Shown here piece by piece: positions 63,244-64,000 of a DNA stretch of 64,000 bases. The notes beneath the pieces were generated by a model. It saw only the letters and a list, made by a program, of their open reading frames with translations, did no database searches and had not been told where the DNA came from. Source of the DNA: Lentisphaeria bacterium. Lineage in GTDB: Bacteria > Verrucomicrobiota > Lentisphaeria > Victivallales > Victivallaceae. The DNA is taken from positions 186,001 to 250,000 of the forward strand of contig CP091727.1 in NCBI GenBank assembly GCA_022009855.1, given 5' to 3'. Position numbers and translations under genes: made by a program. The number at the start of each line of letters is the position of its first letter. Within the stretch, counting starts at the first letter, position 1.

Positions 63244-63304
63244 GAGCGGAAGTGAAAAAAACGGAAAAAGCGGACCGCTTCCAGCCCGCTTCCCCCGGCT
63301 GCAT

Positions 63305-64000
63305 TCAGTTCTTCAGACTCTGGATCGGTGCGGGAATCCGTCCGCCGCGGGCGATGAATTCCGCCGGAGAGCGGCGGTTCACCGGCATGACCGGCGCCTC
63401 TCCCAGCAGACCGCCGAAGGAGACCGTATCTCCGACCTTGCAGCCGTACGCCGGAATCAACCGCACCGCAGTGGTTTTAAAATTCACCACGCCGATCGCG
63501 ATCTCGTCGGCAATGATCCCGGAAATCACCTCCGCAGGCGTATCCCCCGGAATCGCAATCATATCCAGCCCCACCGAGCAGACCGCCGTCATCGCTTCGA
63601 GCTTTTCGAGATTCAATGCGCCGCAACGCACCGCCTCGATCATCCCCGCATCCTCCGAAACCGGAATGAATGCGCCCGAAAGTCCGCCGACATGCGAAGA
63701 GGCCATCACCCCCCCTTCTTCACCGCGTCATTCAACATCGCCAGCGCGGCCGTCGTACCGTGACAGCCGCATTTCTCCAGCCCCATCGACTCGAGAATGT
63801 AGGCGACGGAATCCCCCACCGCGGGAGTCGGAGCAAGCGAAAGATCCACGATTCCGAAGGGGACACCCAGTTTTTCCGACGCCTCCCGGGCGACCAGCTG
63901 CCCGACCCGCGTGATCTTGAACGCCGTCCGCTTGATCGTCTCGGCGATTTCAGCAAGATCGCACGCTCCCTTGCGCCGGATCGCGGAGGCTACCACACCC
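63305..64000 (-). CDS. UPF0210 (DUF711) family protein, 5' end outside window (frameshifted)
   Basis: At least 232 aa visible. ILESMGLEKCGCHGTTAALAMLNDAVKKGG joins, after adding one C in the seven-C run 63709-63715, to MASSHVGGLSGAFIPVSEDAGM, the typical core of UPF0210. The reading frame stays open to the window edge, so the start is missing. The family is structurally known but functionally poorly defined. Divergent spacing to LacI3 is about 60 bases beyond its promoter. Confidence 0.85.

Noticed and set aside
1..64000. CRISPR array, rRNA, tRNA or riboswitch
   Set aside because: No regularly spaced repeats, no rRNA-like segment and no cloverleaf or known aptamer core was noticed by eye. 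A covariance-model scan would be needed to be sure about small RNAs.

Overview
The window looks like a chromosomal segment of an anaerobic, fermentative, Gram-negative member of the Lentisphaerae, probably near Victivallis. This is inferred from content: LPS genes (lpxA, lpxC, tandem fabZ, gmhB), the [FeFe]-hydrogenase maturase hydF, high GC with strong TTGACA-17-TATAAT promoters in front of regulators, and repeated pairing of a type II pseudopilin-like protein (short basic leader, FTLIELL, H-X9-DG-like tail) with a large secreted glycosidase. No rRNA, tRNA, CRISPR array or prophage was seen.

Layout. 1-5059: envelope and housekeeping genes (lpxA partial and pyrH on minus; Gfo/Idh oxidoreductase, ispE, gmhB and a bile-acid-symporter-like transporter on plus). 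5059-7691: membrane PAS histidine kinase coupled to a UPF0489 protein. 7651-15948: a catabolic locus with a flavoprotein, an IlvD/Edd dehydratase, an SDR, a ROK protein, a metallo-beta-lactamase-fold hydrolase, a DUF1116 protein and a ribokinase. Three promoters in this locus are tied together by the shared palindrome AATCGCACATGATT. 15956-17995: hydF and a YoaK-like membrane protein.

18115-37372: three consecutive regulator-pseudopilin-hydrolase cassettes. The first is LacI1, then an IS element whose target duplication copies the LacI operator, then pilin 1 and GH1. The second is LacI2, pilin 2, a GH5-like enzyme and a flavoprotein. The third is a GntR regulator, pilin 3 and a giant secreted protein of unknown function. 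37451-41574: CoA-transferase, fabZ and lpxC on minus, with miaA diverging. 41595-46838: the fourth cassette (GH2 and pilin 4, divergent from an AraC regulator). 46848-51896: an FHA-MoxR / DUF58 / transglutaminase operon. 52210-55305: M16 protease and isochorismatase-family hydrolase. 55391-63155: a TIM-barrel putative hydrolase and the fifth cassette (LacI3, pilin 5, GH3). The right edge holds a partial UPF0210 gene.

How it works together: each cassette looks like a self-contained module in which a regulator, often with a palindromic operator straddling its own start site, controls one pseudopilin and one exported carbohydrate-active enzyme. Central pathways (CoA-transferase, hydrogenase maturation, ribokinase) fit sugar fermentation.

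Reading caution: most long genes are broken by single-base insertions or deletions, mostly in short homopolymers (about 62 by my count: 27 insertions and 35 deletions). Repairing each restores continuous family-like proteins and correct stop/start overlaps. I therefore annotate whole genes across these sites as CDS, describe the frameshifts, and treat most as likely consensus errors rather than real pseudogenes. Lengths in amino acids are after correction.
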